This document shows positions 21,359-30,320 of a stretch of DNA of 30,320 bases, one piece after another. Under the pieces are notes generated by a model. It was not told where the DNA came from and did not search any database. It worked only from the letters and a program-made list of their open reading frames with translations. Every line of letters starts with the position of its first letter. The stretch's first letter is position 1. The DNA is taken from contig CATOAN010000037.1 in the NCBI GenBank assembly GCA_951394045.1, positions 1 through 30,320 of the forward strand. Direction: 5' to 3'. Source of the DNA: Nitzschia sp. DOCU1. Taxonomy: Eukaryota > Bacillariophyta > Bacillariophyceae > Bacillariales > Bacillariaceae. A program made the translations under genes and the position numbers.

Positions 21359-23535
21359 ATGTCCAATAATAGTCTCCAACAAGGTATTGGCAAGTTCCTT
21401 ACAAGAACAACAAAAACTGCTTCTACACTCGCTGTCGAATCCGTCACCAATGACGATTCGTCTGCTCGTCCTGAGTTGCGCAATGAGATCAAACAAGGAA
21501 GGCGACCAGTTCAGTTTCGACAACAACATCTTCCAAGTTTGCTTAGAGCTCGGACCACACTCACCACCCCTGATGACTTGTCACCTCATCTGCCGCCTCG
21601 TGACATTATTGAAATCCTTGACGATGACGATGTCAAACCTGCTACTGTCCAGTGCAAGCCTCAAGATCAAGAAAATGCAAATGATGATGACGATGGAGGT
21701 GGCAAACCCAAAGCAGTTGATCGTCTACTCCCCTCTTCTATGGATCCTGTGCCATTAGAAGCCATTGTTCGACTGGCCAGGAAGCCAGCAACGGAAGACA
21801 TCTTGCGAGGGACGGGAATAGTTGCAGACCATGTCGAAACCAAATGCTTCCATTGGTTTATCGAGGAAATGGTTTCCTACTATAACGACCTCCCAGCCAA
21901 GTCACAATGGCGCACCAACGTGGTCGATGCTCTGGTGATCTTTTTCTTTGGCTCTCCCAAAACTGGCAGATTGGCGCGTTTGTTACCATACGACAGGTCA
22001 ATGCGGATCTTTGTTGAGATCACGGATGACAAAAAGATCCGGAAACATGTCACGCAGCTCTTGGCAAGAAAAAAGATATCCCCGAATCTTCCTTCTGGTT
22101 TCTCTGGAAACCGTCAACCAACAGTGGACTATCTGTTGGAAGAGTTCCGGAAAATGAAACAAGAACGCGAGGAAGTAGAAGAAAGCCAGGTTCTACACGA
22201 TGGAACTCTAAGCTGTTGCGACAAACCACCAAGAATGTTCATCTCGCAAGAAGAGTTTGACACCCAGAAGGACTTGTTCTGTTCTGCTGCCTTTAGTCCT
22301 TTTGCTTGTCGAGAAGGATGCAACTGTGTGCAGTATGGGATGCAACTTGGCCCGTCATTGGGCTTTGAAGAAAAGTTTGATCGAGCATCTTCCAGAAGTC
22401 AGAGGAAGGCATGGAGTCAGCGCCTTGTGCGCAATGCCAACATGTTGGCGATTCCAGGGGTACTGGAACAAACGTTCAAGGATGCACCAGAGGGTATAGA
22501 TCGAATCATGGCCAACATGTGCGACCCTTGTATCCTTCTACTATTTGATGCCATCGTCAAAATCCATATGGCTTTTCGGGAGTCCTCGTTTACTCGTTTT
22601 GACGAGTTTCAAGTTCATCTGGAAAATGATCCTCCAAGCAATCTGCTTGATGCCATTGGAGTTTGTACTCGCTACAAACGATTTGAGTTTCCTAGCTACG
22701 TGTCAATGGAGGATATTGACGAGTACAAACGTTGCCGTGAGCTATGGACTTGCGACCCGACTAAAATGACAGTCTCTTTGAGTGTTGGAGACACCCGAAA
22801 GGAAAGCTGCCACCTTGTCCTTATAATCAGTAAAATCCAAGGAAGAAATCCATGGCCTGAGATAGAGGCAGCTTCGGATCACGCCAGGATTAATAGTCAG
22901 TGGCATTTCAGCTCAAATCGCAAGAGGAACCGGGATGATTACAATTATCAGGATCCAAAATACAAGGATGTAAGTACTTGGTTGACTATGTTTAATGATG
23001 CTATGATGGATACAAATACTCAACACATGATTTCATTCCAACCCTTACCAAGGCGAGAATTCGGGCAGAACAAAAGTCTGAATGCGAAAGGGCAGAGAGA
23101 CGAAAGGAATTGGAGGCAACTCCAATGTTTCAGGCCACTGCCCCTGCGATGCATGATCTATTCCACAACAAAATACTTGACGTGGAAGTATGGGACTATT
23201 CATCCGGGAAGGGACACTTGATCTCCGAGAAGATGACAATGTCCCAGATGAATCCCAAAATATTCCCGTGCGGATATATTTTTGCGACAAAACGTGGATT
23301 ACCGAATGAAGGTATCAGGTCTGTGCTTGCGAGAATGCGATTAAAGGGAAACCAACGTTTGGTGGTGAGGGACAAGCGCTACCCTGGTGATAGTCCCATT
23401 CCATTCGAGTCATACCTGAGAATGATGAATGCTAATCAAGCTGGAGTGCCACTGTGGAGAATCATTCCTCTTGGACATTGTAGTTCGGCAAAAGAGTTGG
23501 GTTTGGCTGAGAAGTTGCTATGGTCGTTCGACTAA
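21359..23535 (+). CDS. Unrecognised protein of the inverted-repeat element, two exons, 697 aa
   Basis: Exon 1 is 21359-22969 (537 codons) and exon 2 is 23053-23535 (160 codons plus TAA). They join in phase 0 across an 83-bp intron. The intron is inferred because frame 2 stops making sense after the GTAAGT, while frame 1 after the AG gives a charged helix (ARIRAEQKSECERAERRKEL). The N-terminus is low-complexity with acidic runs at about 88-91 and 109-112. A cysteine cluster C317/C321/C323 (CREGCNC) follows, then a region with several Trp, Cys and Asp residues. I recognise no DDE, RNase H, HUH or helicase motif and do not assign a function. Being the only long gene between the inverted repeats, it could be the transposase of an undescribed family or captured cargo. 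The frame stays open for 63 more codons after its TAA. Confidence 0.7.
22970..23052 (+). other. Intron of the inverted-repeat element gene (83 bp)
   Basis: The 5' site is GGAT/GTAAGTAC and the 3' site is TTCATTCCAACCCTTACCAAG, with a pyrimidine-rich tail. Removal joins codons in phase 0. Without removal the frame reaches a stop at 23221 and the conserved-looking downstream frame is lost. Confidence 0.75.
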
Positions 23536-23727
23536 TACAATCAGCACTTCCCACAACATTTCCTAAACCAGACCAATACTGGTCCTTACACTGGTGGTGG
23601 ATGTGTCTCAGGAAAATATGTTGCAACAGAAGATGATACGTTCGAACTGGGTTTTGCCTACCTAACCCGAAACAACATTGAGTTGTTTGTCCAGGAACGG
23701 GATCCTTTGACCGGGGTTTGGAAATGA
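23536..23727 (+). pseudogene. Open frame continuing beyond the TAA stop (63 codons)
   Basis: Directly after the TAA at 23533-23535 the same frame runs 63 codons to TGA at 23725. Its composition is ordinary and protein-like (NQTNTGPYTGGGCVSGKY, then FELGFAYLTRNNIELF). A sense codon turned into TAA by one base change is the simplest explanation. Stop readthrough is the alternative. Confidence 0.55.
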
Positions 23728-24168
23728 ACAACTAACAACATAGTGAGACAAAATAGGCAATAATATTGCTAACTACCTGATGGCTCTCTCTATTCACCAC
23801 TATTTTATCGATATCTCGCCAACGGCCGGTCCAAATTCAACCATTCTTTCACCACCCAAACCGTGACAGTAAAATACGTCTGAAACTCTTTCCGGCTATT
23901 TTTAAGAGAGTATAGATCTGTAGTTATAGCTTAAGTGACCAACTTCTCTAATACCCATGGTAGCGCATTGAGATCCTAACAGTACGAGCAAATGTTAGAG
24001 AGAGTCGGATAGATGAAGAAAGGGTTGAATTTGGACAGGTTCCTGGCGAGTTATAGACAATCTACTTTCCAGAGGAAAACTTCCGGGTAGTAAGGCGAAT
24101 TGCAGTGATCCAATGAGTCATGACTCATTTGACAACGTTGGGACCAATACTGCGTGCAAAAGGCAAAA
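23728..24168. other. 3' flank of the element gene; holds an 18-bp palindrome
   Basis: AT-rich sequence without a credible ORF. Positions 24112-24129 are a perfect palindrome made of TGAGTCA and TGACTCA back to back, the core recognised by bZIP (AP-1/Gcn4-type) proteins. It sits about 40 bp inside the right inverted repeat. Confidence 0.6.
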
Positions 24169-24507
24169 ATCCACTTATTGGTAGATAGTGGAACCGAATT
24201 CACGATCAAGCAACTGTGTCTGAGGTTGTTCCAAACATATTGTCGTTCAGCAATTGTAGGAGGAAATAGACTCTCAAGAAATGCGACGACGACAGCGTCT
24301 TCTGGCAGTCGAGTCCCACATAAATGAGCCCCACATTCAAAAGAAAGCGTGTCATGGACTCACGACAGCCAAAAAGAAAAGGGCCTCCTTGAGTCACGGC
24401 TATCAATTGTAGAGCAACAAGCACCGATAGATGACGATTGATTTTTGTTGCTTCGCACTTCCTGCGGTCTGACGCAGAGCCGATCATCAGAGAAAAAAGA
24501 CGGTGTG
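24169..24507 (-). repeat. Right terminal inverted repeat
   Basis: Reverse complement matches 20306-20650. It differs from the left copy by isolated substitutions and short indels, for example an extra GAT in CTCTGATGATCGG and CTATCGGTG in place of CTACATCGGTG. The amount of divergence suggests the insertion is not brand new. Confidence 0.85.
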
Positions 24508-25212
24508 TGCGAGAGGTCTGATCTGTCGTGAATCCCCCAAAGTTGGGGTAGCGAGCCGGTTCTCTCACAAGAAAGACCGCTTTTGAATGAAACGATGCAG
24601 GTGTGAGCTCTGTATGTAACCATAATTCGCGCGCAATTGATTGGAAAGACTGTTCTATGTAACCATAACTGGCGCGCAGAATCAAAACAAAAGTGCTCTA
24701 ACTACATTGGCAGTGTCATCCAATGTTAGTCTAACTACATTGGCACTCGTCTAATAATTTGCTCTATGATATTTAGAAATTTGCTCTATGATATTTAGAG
24801 ATTTAGCCCGAAAGAGTAACCTTTCTGCAACAAGAAATACAACATTTCACTAATATTGAGGGGACGCTAATACTAAGGGACTCAGCACACGAAGGGACAA
24901 CACTATTCTACCCCGTTTGTCTCGTTCGAGGGGCTCCCACAAATGCCCAACGAGAAGGAAGGGAATTCGTTTGTTGTAGTGATGTGATCATGGTTGAAAA
25001 GACATTGGATCCCGGCCCTTCTTTGCAAATGTCTGCAAAGAGAACGCTGTTGTAGCTATTCAGGGCATTTTCTAGCTCTTTCCGAGAATCAATAACTCCG
25101 GGTGCTTGCTAAGCGCAAGCGCAACTAGTACTTCCCCTTCATAACCTGGCGACGACACTGACTGACGCGACGGTTGAGCAAGAAAGCTAAAAAGACAAAA
25201 AAAAATTTTACT
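24508..25212. repeat. Intergenic region with three short direct duplications
   Basis: No gene is visible in about 700 bp. TATGTAACCATAA followed by CGCGC sequence occurs at 24613 and 24656. TCTAACTACATTGGCA occurs at 24697 and 24730. ATTTGCTCTATGATATTTAG occurs at 24757 and 24779. They look like small local slippage duplications beside the right end of the element. Confidence 0.6.
25197..25205 (-). terminator. RNA polymerase III terminator of tRNA-His
   Basis: Nine consecutive A on the plus strand, read as T9 on the tRNA strand, begin 8 bases past the discriminator. This is the standard Pol III stop signal. Confidence 0.8.
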
Positions 25213-25284
25213 TGTCCAGACTGGGAATCGAACCCAGGTTTCCGCAACCACAATGCGGGGTACTAACCACTGTACGATCTAGAC
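25213..25284 (-). tRNA. tRNA-His (anticodon GTG)
   Basis: The minus strand folds as a complete cloverleaf. The acceptor stem is GTCTAGA with TCTGGAC (one G-U pair). The D arm has stem GTAC/GTAC. The anticodon stem is CCGCA/TGCGG with loop TTGTGGT, placing GTG at the anticodon. The T arm has GGTTCGATTCC and the discriminator is A. The extra G at position -1 needed by histidine tRNA is not encoded and would be added after transcription, as usual in eukaryotes. CCA is not encoded. No intron. Confidence 0.95.
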
Positions 25285-25593
25285 GACATTGATCTGGTCG
25301 AGAAACACAAATATAAACTTTAGGATAGTTTTTGTTCATGCGTCGTCCTTTGTGCTTCGTTCATGCATGCATGCATGCATGCACCGGTCGTTTCGATCAC
25401 TCATTTGATCTCTCTTTCTGTTCGTGCCGTCATTGCCCATCCACCACTACTAGCCTTGAACGTTATTACAAGATTCGCAAGCGGGGGACCACAACCCCTG
25501 AACACTTACGAATTTTGCCTGGTTTATTTCACTTTGCAAATCTTTCTGCAGTTTTCTGTACAGGTACGGGCGTCATTGGCCCCATAGATTGCC
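25285..25593. other. Upstream region of the LCB1 gene with a (CATG)n run
   Basis: A TATAAA-like element (AAATATAAACTTT) lies near 25310. An ATGC tetranucleotide run (TCATGCATGCATGCATGCA) follows at about 25360-25380. Short ORFs here overlap the LCB1 leader and have no recognisable content. The region separates the divergently transcribed tRNA-His and LCB1 genes. Confidence 0.5.
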
Positions 25594-27189
25594 ATGTTGT
25601 TTCCCGCGGTTCACGAGTTGGGCTTTAAAGCTGGGCAGACAGTGTACGCCCTGTGGCACCACAGCACTCCGCTACCTACAGGTTTAGAAGTGATTCAATT
25701 TGTCCGAGACTTCCCGGCATTGTATCGGGAGTGGTGGTGGAATTTAGTTATCCGTGATCCACTACACGTGGCTGTAGAAACCACCTTGCTTGTGAGTTTA
25801 CTGTACATGGTATTCATCAGAATCAGCAAAGAGGGCTACAAGGACTCCAAAGAAAAGCTCTCGTCCGCCGAAAAAGAAGAGCTGCTGTCCGAGTGGAAAA
25901 CGAATCGAGTCCCACTGGCTCCTCCTCTGGATACACAATCGGAAAAGGAGGAGGCATCTCAAATTGTTGTGCAATCGCAAAAAGGAAAATACCTTACAGT
26001 GACAGTCCAGAAGAACGGCCTCGAGACTGAACCCAGGGAAGTATTGAACTTTTGCAACTTTGACTTTTTGGGACTTCAAACGTCGTCCGCTCTCAAGGAA
26101 GCCTCGGAAATTGCCCTCAACAAGTATGGCTGCGGCAGTTGCGGCCCTCGCGGCTTTTATGGGACAATCGACACCCATCTTCAGTTGGAAGCAAGCATTG
26201 CCAAGTTCACCAACACTGATGCAGCTATCATGTATTCTGATGGTGCGTCGACATGTTCCAGCACGGTTGCGGCGTTTGCCAAACGAAGTGACTTGCTGGT
26301 GGTTGACGAAGCAGTCTACGAGCCGATAATGACCGGAGTATATCTGTCGAGGGCCAACGTACAGTGGTTTAAGCACAATGACATGGAGGATCTAGAGCGC
26401 GTTCTCAAAGAGCTTCAGATTCAAGACAAAAAGTTGGGGCGCAAGCCGAACGCGCAGAGGCGCTTCATCGTAGTTGAGGGTCTCTACAAGAATCTCGGAA
26501 CGGTTGCTCCCCTCGATAAGATCGTCGAGCTCAAGCACAAGTATCATTATCGCCTTATCTTGGACGAATCTTTTAGCTTTGGTACACTGGGTGAAACGGG
26601 ACGGGGGGCGTTGGAACATCACCATTTGAGGCCAATGTACGATGCAGAGATAGTGACCGTAGCCTTGGAGAACTCTCTTGGTAGCATTGGTGGGGTAACC
26701 ATTGGTAACGAAGAAGTCGTAGATCACCAGCGGCTCTCAGGAGCTGGTTATTGCTTCAGTGCATCGGCACCACCCTTTACGGCCAGTGCTGCGATTGCCT
26801 CGTTGAAACATATGGAAGAGCATCCTACATGCATTACGAGATTGCAAGAAAACGTGGCATACATTTACGAGCAACTCGGGAAAGCAGACTTGACACATTT
26901 GGTGGTGACAAGTGACGAGCGATCACCGATCGTTGTGTTGCAGCTCTATAAGGAATCGATCTATGAGGCAGAAATCACAAGTGGGATAATGTATGAATGT
27001 CTGAAACGCGGAATTGCCGTCGTGGCTACCGGGCAGGATGCTAGCAGCCACCTACGAACAGAATTGGCACCAGCTATTCGCATCACTGTCTCTACGCTTC
27101 ACACGAAAGATGACATCGACCTTGCCATCGCGGCATTGGTTGAAAGTTCGAAGCTGGTCGTAGCAAGATATCCAGTTGATAGTTCTTGA
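25594..27189 (+). CDS. LCB1: Serine palmitoyltransferase subunit 1 (LCB1), 531 aa
   Basis: Non-catalytic subunit of the ER-membrane enzyme that condenses L-serine with acyl-CoA to 3-ketosphinganine, the first step of sphingolipid synthesis; it works as a heterodimer with LCB2. One exon. A hydrophobic membrane segment at about 57-75 fits the N-terminal anchor of the family. The fold-type I PLP-transferase domain follows: NFCNFDFLGL, YGCGSCGPRGFYGT, the motif LDESFSFGTLG with D324, and QRLSGAGYCFSASAPP. Where catalytic subunits have the PLP lysine, this protein reads LENSLGSIGG (N360), the hallmark of subunit 1. Length agrees with yeast and plant homologues. The start is the first ATG in frame (GATTGCC-ATG). 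Catalytic LCB2 is not in the window. Confidence 0.93.
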   Translation: MLFPAVHELGFKAGQTVYALWHHSTPLPTGLEVIQFVRDFPALYREWWWNLVIRDPLHVAVETTLLVSLLYMVFIRISKEGYKDSKEKLSSAEKEELLSEWKTNRVPLAPPLDTQSEKEEASQIVVQSQKGKYLTVTVQKNGLETEPREVLNFCNFDFLGLQTSSALKEASEIALNKYGCGSCGPRGFYGTIDTHLQLEASIAKFTNTDAAIMYSDGASTCSSTVAAFAKRSDLLVVDEAVYEPIMTGVYLSRANVQWFKHNDMEDLERVLKELQIQDKKLGRKPNAQRRFIVVEGLYKNLGTVAPLDKIVELKHKYHYRLILDESFSFGTLGETGRGALEHHHLRPMYDAEIVTVALENSLGSIGGVTIGNEEVVDHQRLSGAGYCFSASAPPFTASAAIASLKHMEEHPTCITRLQENVAYIYEQLGKADLTHLVVTSDERSPIVVLQLYKESIYEAEITSGIMYECLKRGIAVVATGQDASSHLRTELAPAIRITVSTLHTKDDIDLAIAALVESSKLVVARYPVDSS

Positions 27190-28250
27190 AAACTGAAGGT
27201 ATTTCAATCATGATCTGTGCTGTCGGTGGCTACCATTTAAGTTCCGCATTCCATAATAACTGGACTAGAAGCAATTCACATACACTGCATGGCTACAGAG
27301 CATTTTCGTTTTTATAAATAGATTCTGACCTTCCAGGAGAAGCACAGGGACAGATTCTCTCGCCTCGGATTCAGTCCATGATGCTACTAGCAGTGGGGGT
27401 TCGCGGGAAAAACTATTGCACTACTTCTCTTCTGAACCTTGCGCAAATTATTATTCTGAGTCCCTCTGCTACTATTTCGGTCGTCAAGGTATTTGCTAAC
27501 TGGATAGGTTGTACTCTTGTGCTGCTTTAACTATCTAGAGGGTCAATTGTCGTTGATAGCCGACTCGCAGCCAATGGCTGTGGTGGGGGGGGGAGGGGCC
27601 TGTTCAAAGTGCACGTTTGGGCATCGTGAGCTGGAAAGCCCCGACGCCGCTCTTCGCCACACCATCCCTGCCAGAGCAGGGAATGACGATCTTCTCGCAG
27701 GGTCCAAACGTGCTTCACTTCGTCATCACAGGTGATGTTGATTTCTACTATGAACTTGTCATGGTAGGATGCTTACTAAAAAGAGAATCTGTAAAAGTAA
27801 GGTCATGAGTGTTTCGAAGGATGCACTTGAAATGTTCTGGACGGTGGTTTCCGTTTGTTTGAAAGGGCTTTTCAAAAACGTTTTAGATGAAACACGCCAT
27901 GACGAACATTCACGACAGATGCGCGCGAGACGATGAATGACCCGTAAAGTTGTGATTAATTCGATTCAATCTTCAATGACGTATGTGCTCTATGAGATGA
28001 TAGCATAGAGTGTACATCGCTGATTCATTCTGCTCTTGGCAAATCCAAATCCAAATCATCATGCCACGGCCGGTGGTGGTGGTGGTGGTGGTGGATGCGG
28101 ATGATTCATTCATGCATCTGAACTGTGCCAGCAACGCTAACAAGTCAGCCAAACTGTGATCCGGTCGGCACCAAAAGGCTCACCTCTCTATTCCGCCCCA
28201 AGCAGTTTGCCATTGTAGCTACATTTGCGGCAGAGGTCGAGGCTCCGAAA
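27190..28250. other. Intergenic region between LCB1 and the methyltransferase gene
   Basis: About 1 kb with no convincing gene. It holds a short G-rich run (GGTGGGGGGGGGAGGGG, about 27581-27597), a hairpin-capable CCCTGCCAGAGCAGGG near 27667, and a (GGT)n microsatellite at about 28072-28095. ORFs of 60-70 codons around 27517-27808 overlap on both strands and have no recognisable domain. An alternative upstream ATG at 28125 is in frame with the methyltransferase but would bury its signal peptide. Confidence 0.5.
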
Positions 28251-29429
28251 ATGAAGAAGTCGTACATTCTAGTATTTCTCTCTGTCTGGAGTTGCGTTAG
28301 TGGATTCCATGTCGAGCAAGTACGTGGTCGGCGCAGAGAAAATGCTCTTGGATTAAACATGGTCGCCGCACCTGTTCTCCAAAAGGCTGCTGTTAAGTTA
28401 GGTATCGCTGCGGGCGCTGCTGCACTAGCTGGAACTGGGTTTGTGAAGCTTGTTCTGGACAAACCGTCTCGACCTTACGAGGAAGGCTCGGTTGGAAAGG
28501 AATATGACGAATGGACAGATCAAGGGATCGTAGAGTACTACTGGGGTGAACACATTCATCTCGGGTACTATTCCAAGGAAGAAAAATACCGAAAGAAACC
28601 CCTTCGCGAGGCGCAATACGCATTCATTGATGAAATGATGAAGTTTGGTGGAATCGACCCAAAATCTGATGGAGAAGCTAAGGTATTGGATGTTGGTTGT
28701 GGTTTTGGTGGTACGTCGCGTTACTTAGCACGCAAGTTAGGACCCAAGGCAGAGGTTACTGGAATCACATTGAGCCCGTCGCAGGTACGCCGGGCGACGG
28801 AATTGGCGATTCAACAAGAAACACCCAATGCAAAATTCATGGTGGAAGATGCCCTTGAGATGCCCAGTTTTGCAAACAATACTTTTGATATCGTCTGGGC
28901 TTGTGAAAGTGGTGAGCACATGCCGGATAAGAAGAAATACATTGACCAAATGATGCGAGTTTTGAAGCCGGGAGGCAAGTTTGTGATGGCGACTTGGTGT
29001 CAACGTGATGATCGCGACGTCCCTTTTGACAAGCGCGATAAACGTGACTTGAAGTACCTTTATGAAGAATGGTAAGTCGAGACAAGTATGTACTCTTCGT
29101 CTGTGATCATAGGCATCTCACGCAAGGGTACATTTGACGACTGTAGGAGTCATCCCTATTTCATTTCGAAAGAAGCATACGAGGAACTTGTCATTGACAC
29201 TGGAATGATGGAAAATGTGAAGACTGCAGATTGGGTCAAGGAAACGATTGCTTCTTGGCGGCACACAATCTGGCTCGGCATTAAAGATCCTTGGGGCTGG
29301 ATCTCCAAGCCCAGACGCTACATGCGCTGCTTCCGCGACGGATACTGCTTAGAGAGGATGCACAGGGCTTTTAAGCGCGGCCTCATGGAGTATGGAATGG
29401 TTGCAGCAACGAAGAAATCTTCTGATTAG
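28251..29429 (+). CDS. Gamma-tocopherol methyltransferase-like enzyme, plastid-targeted, two exons, 367 aa
   Basis: Exons are 28251-29071 and 29147-29429, split inside a Trp codon by a 75-bp intron (GTAAGT...CTGTAG). The protein belongs to the SAM-dependent tocopherol and quinone methyltransferases. Motif I is VLDVGCGFGG (145-154). Further motifs are GITLSPSQVRRA, WACESGEHMPDK and LKPGGKFVMATWC, and the C-terminus has the family's long DPWGW and MHRAFKRGLMEYG stretch. It would methylate gamma- to alpha-tocopherol, or a related plastid quinol, using SAM. The ATG at 28251 was chosen because it starts a clear signal peptide (KKSYILVFLSVWSCVSG) with Phe directly after the cut, the ASAFAP-type signal for import into a complex plastid. 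A second hydrophobic segment (about 50-70) may be part of the transit peptide or a membrane anchor. Exact substrate is not certain. Confidence 0.88.
29072..29146 (+). other. Intron of the methyltransferase gene (75 bp)
   Basis: GTAAGTCGAG at the 5' site and GACGACTGTAG at the 3' site. Splicing restores the conserved stretch YEEW/SHPYF, with the Trp codon formed across the junction (TG+G). Unspliced, exon 1 ends at a TAA at 29073. Confidence 0.92.
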
Positions 29430-29566
29430 TTTGCTCAATTTGCTGTTAAAAATAATTAGCATCATGCGGTGCCTAGCCTTTGTGGACAAAAAGTCAGTGC
29501 AAGTTTACACGCTACAGGTTTCTACTTGTCGGCTCCAACCCTTAACATTACTCTCTCATTCACACC

Positions 29567-30320
29567 TTAGACTCCCGCAAACTTGTTAGGATCCGGCTTT
29601 CCAATGGCGTGAACTTCAAAACCTATTTCTCTGAGCGCTTTGTGGTCGAGGATTAGACGTCCATCAAAGAGGAAAGCAGGCTTTGCCATTGCCTCGTAAA
29701 TTCGCTGGTAGTCCAAGGTCTTAAATTCGTCCCATTCTGTCAAAATACATACACCATGAGCTCCATCACAGCACTTGTATACGTCATCTTCAGTTACAAC
29801 AGATTCTTCCAACTGAGGTGTGTTCTCATGAGTGACGCCGCAAGTGTAGGCCATTTCACTCCACATTTCCTCGCGCTTCACCTGTGGATCGTATACATGA
29901 ATTCTGGCTTGTTCCTGAAGCAAATCTCGCACCACAAACATTGATGGCGTCTCGCGAACGTCACCAGTGTCCTTTTTGAAGGCATACCCAAGCACCGCAA
30001 TCTTTTTGCCGGTAACAGTGTTGAACATGGTAGCAACTATCTTTTCGGCAAAGCGCCTCTTTTGAAAGTCGTTCATTTCAATCACTTGACGCCAGTATTC
30101 GGCGCATTCTTTCAAACCGTAAGTCTCACACAAATACACCAGGTTGAGAATATCTTTTTGGAAGCACGATCCTCCAAATCCCACCGATGGCATCAGAAAC
30201 CTCTTTCCAATGCGATCGTCCATTCCAACGGCGCGACTGATTTCTGTCACGTCTGCTCCAGTTGCTTCGCAAAGAGCCGAAATTGAGTTAATCGAAGAGA
30301 CGCGTTGGGCCAAAAACGCA
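29567..30320 (-). CDS. UDP-glucose 6-dehydrogenase, C-terminal half (cut by window edge)
   Basis: Oxidises UDP-glucose to UDP-glucuronate in two NAD-dependent steps; in diatoms and brown algae this feeds polysaccharide synthesis. About 250 residues are present. The frame is open to the right edge, where it reads [12 protein letters not shown], part of the central helix, so the apparent start at 30313 is a TTG inside the gene and not the true start. The catalytic cysteine is seen in [10 protein letters not shown], followed by the C-terminal UDP-binding domain ([46 protein letters not shown]). The NAD-binding Rossmann half lies outside the window. The stop (TAA at 29567) faces the methyltransferase stop 137 bp away, so the two genes converge. 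Confidence 0.93.
   Translation of the reverse strand, partial: AFLAQRVSSINSISALCEATGADVTEISRAVGMDDRIGKRFLMPSVGFGGSCFQKDILNLVYLCETYGLKECAEYWRQVIEMNDFQKRRFAEKIVATMFNTVTGKKIAVLGYAFKKDTGDVRETPSMFVVRDLLQEQARIHVYDPQVKREEMWSEMAYTCGVTHENTPQLEESVVTEDDVYKCCDGAHGVCILTEWDEFKTLDYQRIYEAMAKPAFLFDGRLILDHKALREIGFEVHAIGKPDPNKFAGV

Larger units (their letters stand above)
20306..24507. mobile_element. DNA element with about 340-bp terminal inverted repeats
   Basis: Sequence from 20306 to about 20650 reappears inverted at about 24169-24507 with scattered mismatches and small indels. The outer ends are CACATCGTCTT on the left and, on the opposite strand, CACACCGTCTT on the right. About 3.5 kb lies between them, including one gene. 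The left repeat starts at the 3' end of a Gag-protease ORF, suggesting insertion into that retroelement. I could not see a convincing target-site duplication. Long inverted repeats are typical of Mutator-like elements, but the encoded protein shows no motif that would confirm a superfamily. Confidence 0.75.

Noticed and set aside
23053..23221. Frameshift mutation in the inverted-repeat element gene
   Set aside because: A canonical 83-bp GT-AG intron at 22970-23052 explains the frame change better.
24206..24685. Minus-strand 159-codon ORF over the right inverted repeat
   Set aside because: The same frame appears in the left repeat only as part of a differently framed ORF, it has no domain, and it is explained by the repeat sequence.
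27517..27808. Small genes between LCB1 and the methyltransferase
   Set aside because: Overlapping short frames on both strands, no domain, and crossing a G-rich run; no support.
28125..28250. Upstream start for the methyltransferase
   Set aside because: It would add 42 residues before a clear signal peptide and hide the plastid-targeting junction.

Overview
The window looks like nuclear DNA of a photosynthetic stramenopile, most likely a diatom. It has short GT-AG introns (83 and 75 bp). A tocopherol-type methyltransferase starts with a signal peptide followed by an ASAFAP-like (V-S-G/F-H) plastid-import junction. The retroelement Gag proteins are of a kind I associate with diatoms. Species cannot be named from sequence alone.

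Layout. (1) 1-8473: a satellite array of about 47 head-to-tail monomers of 182 bp (some 172 bp), with multi-monomer higher-order repeats; it runs off the left edge. It decays from 8474 to 8980. A second array (8981-10060, six units of 182-183 bp) follows with practically the same period. (2) 10060-11048: a mostly unique stretch, then 73-bp and 54-bp tandem repeats and a perfect 26-bp palindrome. (3) 11045-14103: a piggyBac-type element whose 967-aa transposase keeps all four catalytic aspartates; a TTAA-CCC left end is visible but no right end. (4) 14155-17700: on the minus strand, a 507-aa Gag-like ORF and an N-terminal Gag fragment, with non-coding remnants. (5) 17701-20326: a plus-strand Gag-protease region (zinc knuckle and DTG protease motif) broken by a frameshift and lacking polymerase. 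(6) about 20306-24507: a DNA element bounded by about 340-bp inverted repeats, carrying one intron-containing gene of unrecognised function with an in-frame stop near its 3' end. It abuts the end of the Gag-protease ORF, which suggests nested insertion. (7) 24508-30320: ordinary gene space with tRNA-His(GTG), serine palmitoyltransferase subunit 1, a gamma-tocopherol-methyltransferase-like gene, and the C-terminal half of UDP-glucose 6-dehydrogenase (cut by the right edge).

The window therefore runs from satellite, through a nest of transposable elements, into housekeeping genes. That is the layout expected at the edge of a pericentromeric or other heterochromatic block. The right-hand genes do not form a pathway: they serve sphingolipid synthesis, vitamin E or quinone methylation, and nucleotide-sugar metabolism. 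The least explained items are the higher-order satellite with its equal-period neighbour, and the inverted-repeat element with its unknown protein.
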